Assembly (NCBI RefSeq): GCF_000735135.1
Contig: NZ_JPLZ01000009.1
Span: forward strand, 1-64,000
Source of the DNA: Chryseobacterium sp. FH1
GTDB taxonomy: Bacteria > Bacteroidota > Bacteroidia > Flavobacteriales > Weeksellaceae
Reading direction: 5' to 3'
DNA length: 64,000 bases
Part shown: positions 62,431 to 64,000 of the stretch, piece after piece
Layout: each line of letters begins with the position of its first letter
Position numbering within the stretch: position 1 is the stretch's first letter
Notes under the pieces: model-generated
What the model was told of the DNA's origin: nothing
Database searches by the model: none
The model's input: the letters and a program-made list of their open reading frames with translations, nothing else
Position numbers and translations under genes: made by a program

Positions 62431-64000
62431 TTATTTTACAATAATCTTAAACGTGCTATTCAGGTTTTCGCCAGAGACATTTAAAATGTAATTTCCTGAC
62501 AATTTGCTGCTAGGAATATCCAATATGAAAAGTCCTTTTGTATTAGAGGCAATCTCTTTTTTGATGATTATTTTCCCTGTCATATCACGTAAAATTGCAA
62601 TCAAATTTGATTTTTTGTAATCCGGAAGTTGTATTGAGAGTTGATCTTTCACCGGATTTGGATAAACAATTCCTTTTTTTGCTATGAATTTATCTGTGCT
62701 CAAAGTCGTCTGGCTGTACAATGCGCTTACTTCTGCAGGCGTTAGTGCATAATTGAACATTTTCAACTCATCAAACGCACCTTTATATGGCGCAGGAGCG
62801 TTGGTTGTTGCCTGCAATTCCAATTGTCCAATGTTCCCGATGACAAAATCACTTGCTTCGCCAATATCAGTTACTCCAGTTTCATCGCCTTCCACAGTAA
62901 GAACGCCATTGGTGTAAACTCTTATTTTATGGGCAACCACATCTCGCATTATCACTACATTTACCCATTCATTGGTGAAATATTTGGCAACGCTGGTTGA
63001 GATTTCTTTTTTCGTTTTATCATCATCGATGGCAAATCGCAATTGTCCGCCTTTTATCTCAACATTGAAGCGTCTTCCGGTGGCTTCGGTCGTCGCATTT
63101 TTGGTGATGGAACCTTTGCACAAAACATAGAGGCTTGTAGAAGATGAACTCGGGATCATGCTTGCCGGCGCTTTCATCCAGTAGGAAACGGTAAAAGAAT
63201 TCTTACCAAATTGGATATGTTCATGATTCGGAATACTTGCGATGTACATATTGCTTGGCGAAGTTGCTAGATCTAGCGCATAATTTTCTTTTCCGGGGAT
63301 TCTTACATTAGAATTATCATAAGCCAAATCCAAAATCCCTTCGTTCTCGTAATCAGTTAAATCCGCTATTTTTTCACCTTCCAAAGGCACTTCTTGGAAA
63401 GGCCAATGACCGACAAGACTTGGTGTCAAGGTGTGAAAATTCCAAACGTCACCCGTTGCTGTTCCTTTTTCATTGGTCGCATCTATTCTCCAATAATAAG
63501 TCGTCGCGGGATTCAATCCAGTCAATTGATAAGACGGCGAATTTGAGTAAGCAACATCTGCAACCTTGCTTAAGTTTGATGCATTAGTTCCCAAATAAAC
63601 TGAATAGGTGGTCGTATTTGTACTTCCAGACCATTTCAAAAGTAGATTCCCGCTTGTCAGTTCTACATTATTGTTTCCATTTGTTGGGTCCGGAGTTGTG
63701 GTTTTTAATGGTGCCGATGGAATTGGAGGTGTGGTGATAGAAGCAACCGAAGTGTAAACCGAGGATTCCGTCGCATTGATAGCTTTTACACGATAATGAT
63801 ATTGCGTATTCGGTGTTAAATTGGTTTCATCGTAACTCGTAACATTCGCTCCCAAAGTTGCAAGTTCTGAAAAATTGGTTGCGTCTGTGGAACGCTCCAA
63901 AATATAATTGGTTTCATTGTCTGCATTATCGCTCCAATTGACTGTGAAAGAACTTGACGGCGGAACTTCCGTTGTCGTAACATTCGTAAAATTAACATCA
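62431..64000 (-). CDS. T9SS-exported protein with FnIII and LamG domains (5' end outside window)
   Basis: The frame is open to the window edge, so the start lies beyond 64000. Modules in order are an FnIII domain (SFTVNWSDNADNETNYILERS; ETNLTPNTQYHYRVKAI), a second FnIII domain (LLLKWSGSTNTTTYSVYLGTN), a LamG/concanavalin-like domain (HWPFQEVPL to KMFNYALTPAEVSALY), and a type A T9SS sorting domain at the end (IVYPNPVKDQLSIQLP to FKIIVK). Probably a secreted adhesin or glycan-binding protein; no catalytic domain lies in the visible part. Confidence 0.85.
   Translation of the reverse strand, partial: DVNFTNVTTTEVPPSSSFTVNWSDNADNETNYILERSTDATNFSELATLGANVTSYDETNLTPNTQYHYRVKAINATESSVYTSVASITTPPIPSAPLKTTTPDPTNGNNNVELTSGNLLLKWSGSTNTTTYSVYLGTNASNLSKVADVAYSNSPSYQLTGLNPATTYYWRIDATNEKGTATGDVWNFHTLTPSLVGHWPFQEVPLEGEKIADLTDYENEGILDLAYDNSNVRIPGKENYALDLATSPSNMYIASIPNHEHIQFGKNSFTVSYWMKAPASMIPSSSSTSLYVLCKGSITKNATTEATGRRFNVEIKGGQLRFAIDDDKTKKEISTSVAKYFTNEWVNVVIMRDVVAHKIRVYTNGVLTVEGDETGVTDIGEASDFVIGNIGQLELQATTNAPAPYKGAFDELKMFNYALTPAEVSALYSQTTLSTDKFIAKKGIVYPNPVKDQLSIQLPDYKKSNLIAILRDMTGKIIIKKEIASNTKGLFILDIPSSKLSGNYILNVSGENLNSTFKIIVK

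Noticed and set aside
1..64000. tRNA, rRNA, CRISPR arrays, riboswitches
   Set aside because: Both strands of the intergenic gaps were read; no cloverleaf, rRNA segment, regular direct repeat array or recognised aptamer was found.

Overview
The window looks like chromosomal DNA from a flavobacterium of the Chryseobacterium/Epilithonimonas type (Bacteroidota, Weeksellaceae). The reasons are low GC, promoters of the Bacteroidota form (TTTG, about 19 bp, then TAnnTTTG) instead of sigma-70 boxes, proteins with type IX secretion (T9SS) C-terminal sorting domains, and families that are mostly Bacteroidota (DUF5916, PCMD, BatC/BatD, Bacteroidota-type curli proteins). The genus is an inference from gene content; no 16S gene is present. 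No rRNA, tRNA, CRISPR array or complete insertion sequence was seen. Both window ends cut a gene: an IS110-type transposase on the left and a T9SS-exported LamG/FnIII protein on the right.

Layout. 1-0.3 kb: transposase tail. 0.6-6.1 kb: GldA-like ABC ATPase, a type II toxin-antitoxin pair, priA, dacB. 6.1-14.3 kb: a T9SS-exported PNGase F-like glycosidase, an SPFH protein, a two-gene ABC exporter, batC-batD, MarC. 14.3-20.4 kb (minus): a small unknown protein, a transglutaminase-like protein, an acyl-CoA synthetase, a pRiA4b ORF-3-like protein, and a PhoR/PhoB-like two-component pair. 20.6-33.4 kb: glnS, a DUF5916 protein, an MFS exporter, AlkB-like, an NTF2-like lipoprotein, hisS, a TPR-AraC regulator, a small lipoprotein, CvfB-like, a TIGR01777 epimerase. 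33.4-41.8 kb: bacteriophytochrome plus heme oxygenase, the serC-serA-DUF1015 serine group, ferredoxin, acyl-CoA reductase, a lipocalin-like lipoprotein.

The most distinctive block is 41.9-49.4 kb, a Bacteroidota-style curli (functional amyloid) locus. A CsgA-like subunit is built from a strict 11-residue unit. It is followed by a CsgB-like protein, a fusion of a CsgC/CsgH-like domain to CsgE, CsgF, a CsgG carrying an extra C-terminal barrel-like domain, and a beta-propeller lipoprotein. Downstream lie two tandem LuxR-type regulators whose receiver domains lack the phosphoacceptor Asp. The csgA and csgB genes each have a promoter inside a shared element of about 80 bp, with identical spacing, and a terminator separates them. 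The major subunit can therefore be made at a different level from the assembly machinery. A neighbouring three-gene operon (50.0-52.4 kb) encodes a secreted protein, a PCMD lipoprotein and an outer-membrane barrel.

52.5-56.4 kb holds an AraC regulator and a Usp / GNAT / alanine-ornithine-type racemase operon. 56.6-62.3 kb is a compact sugar-utilisation operon: a LacI regulator, a PfkB fructokinase-like enzyme, a FucP-like transporter, a maltoporin-like porin and a D-psicose/tagatose 3-epimerase-like enzyme. Two copies of the same palindromic operator flank the regulator. The likely logic is uptake of a rare ketohexose, epimerisation to fructose, then phosphorylation.

All calls come from reading the sequence and recognising motifs. 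No database search was run.
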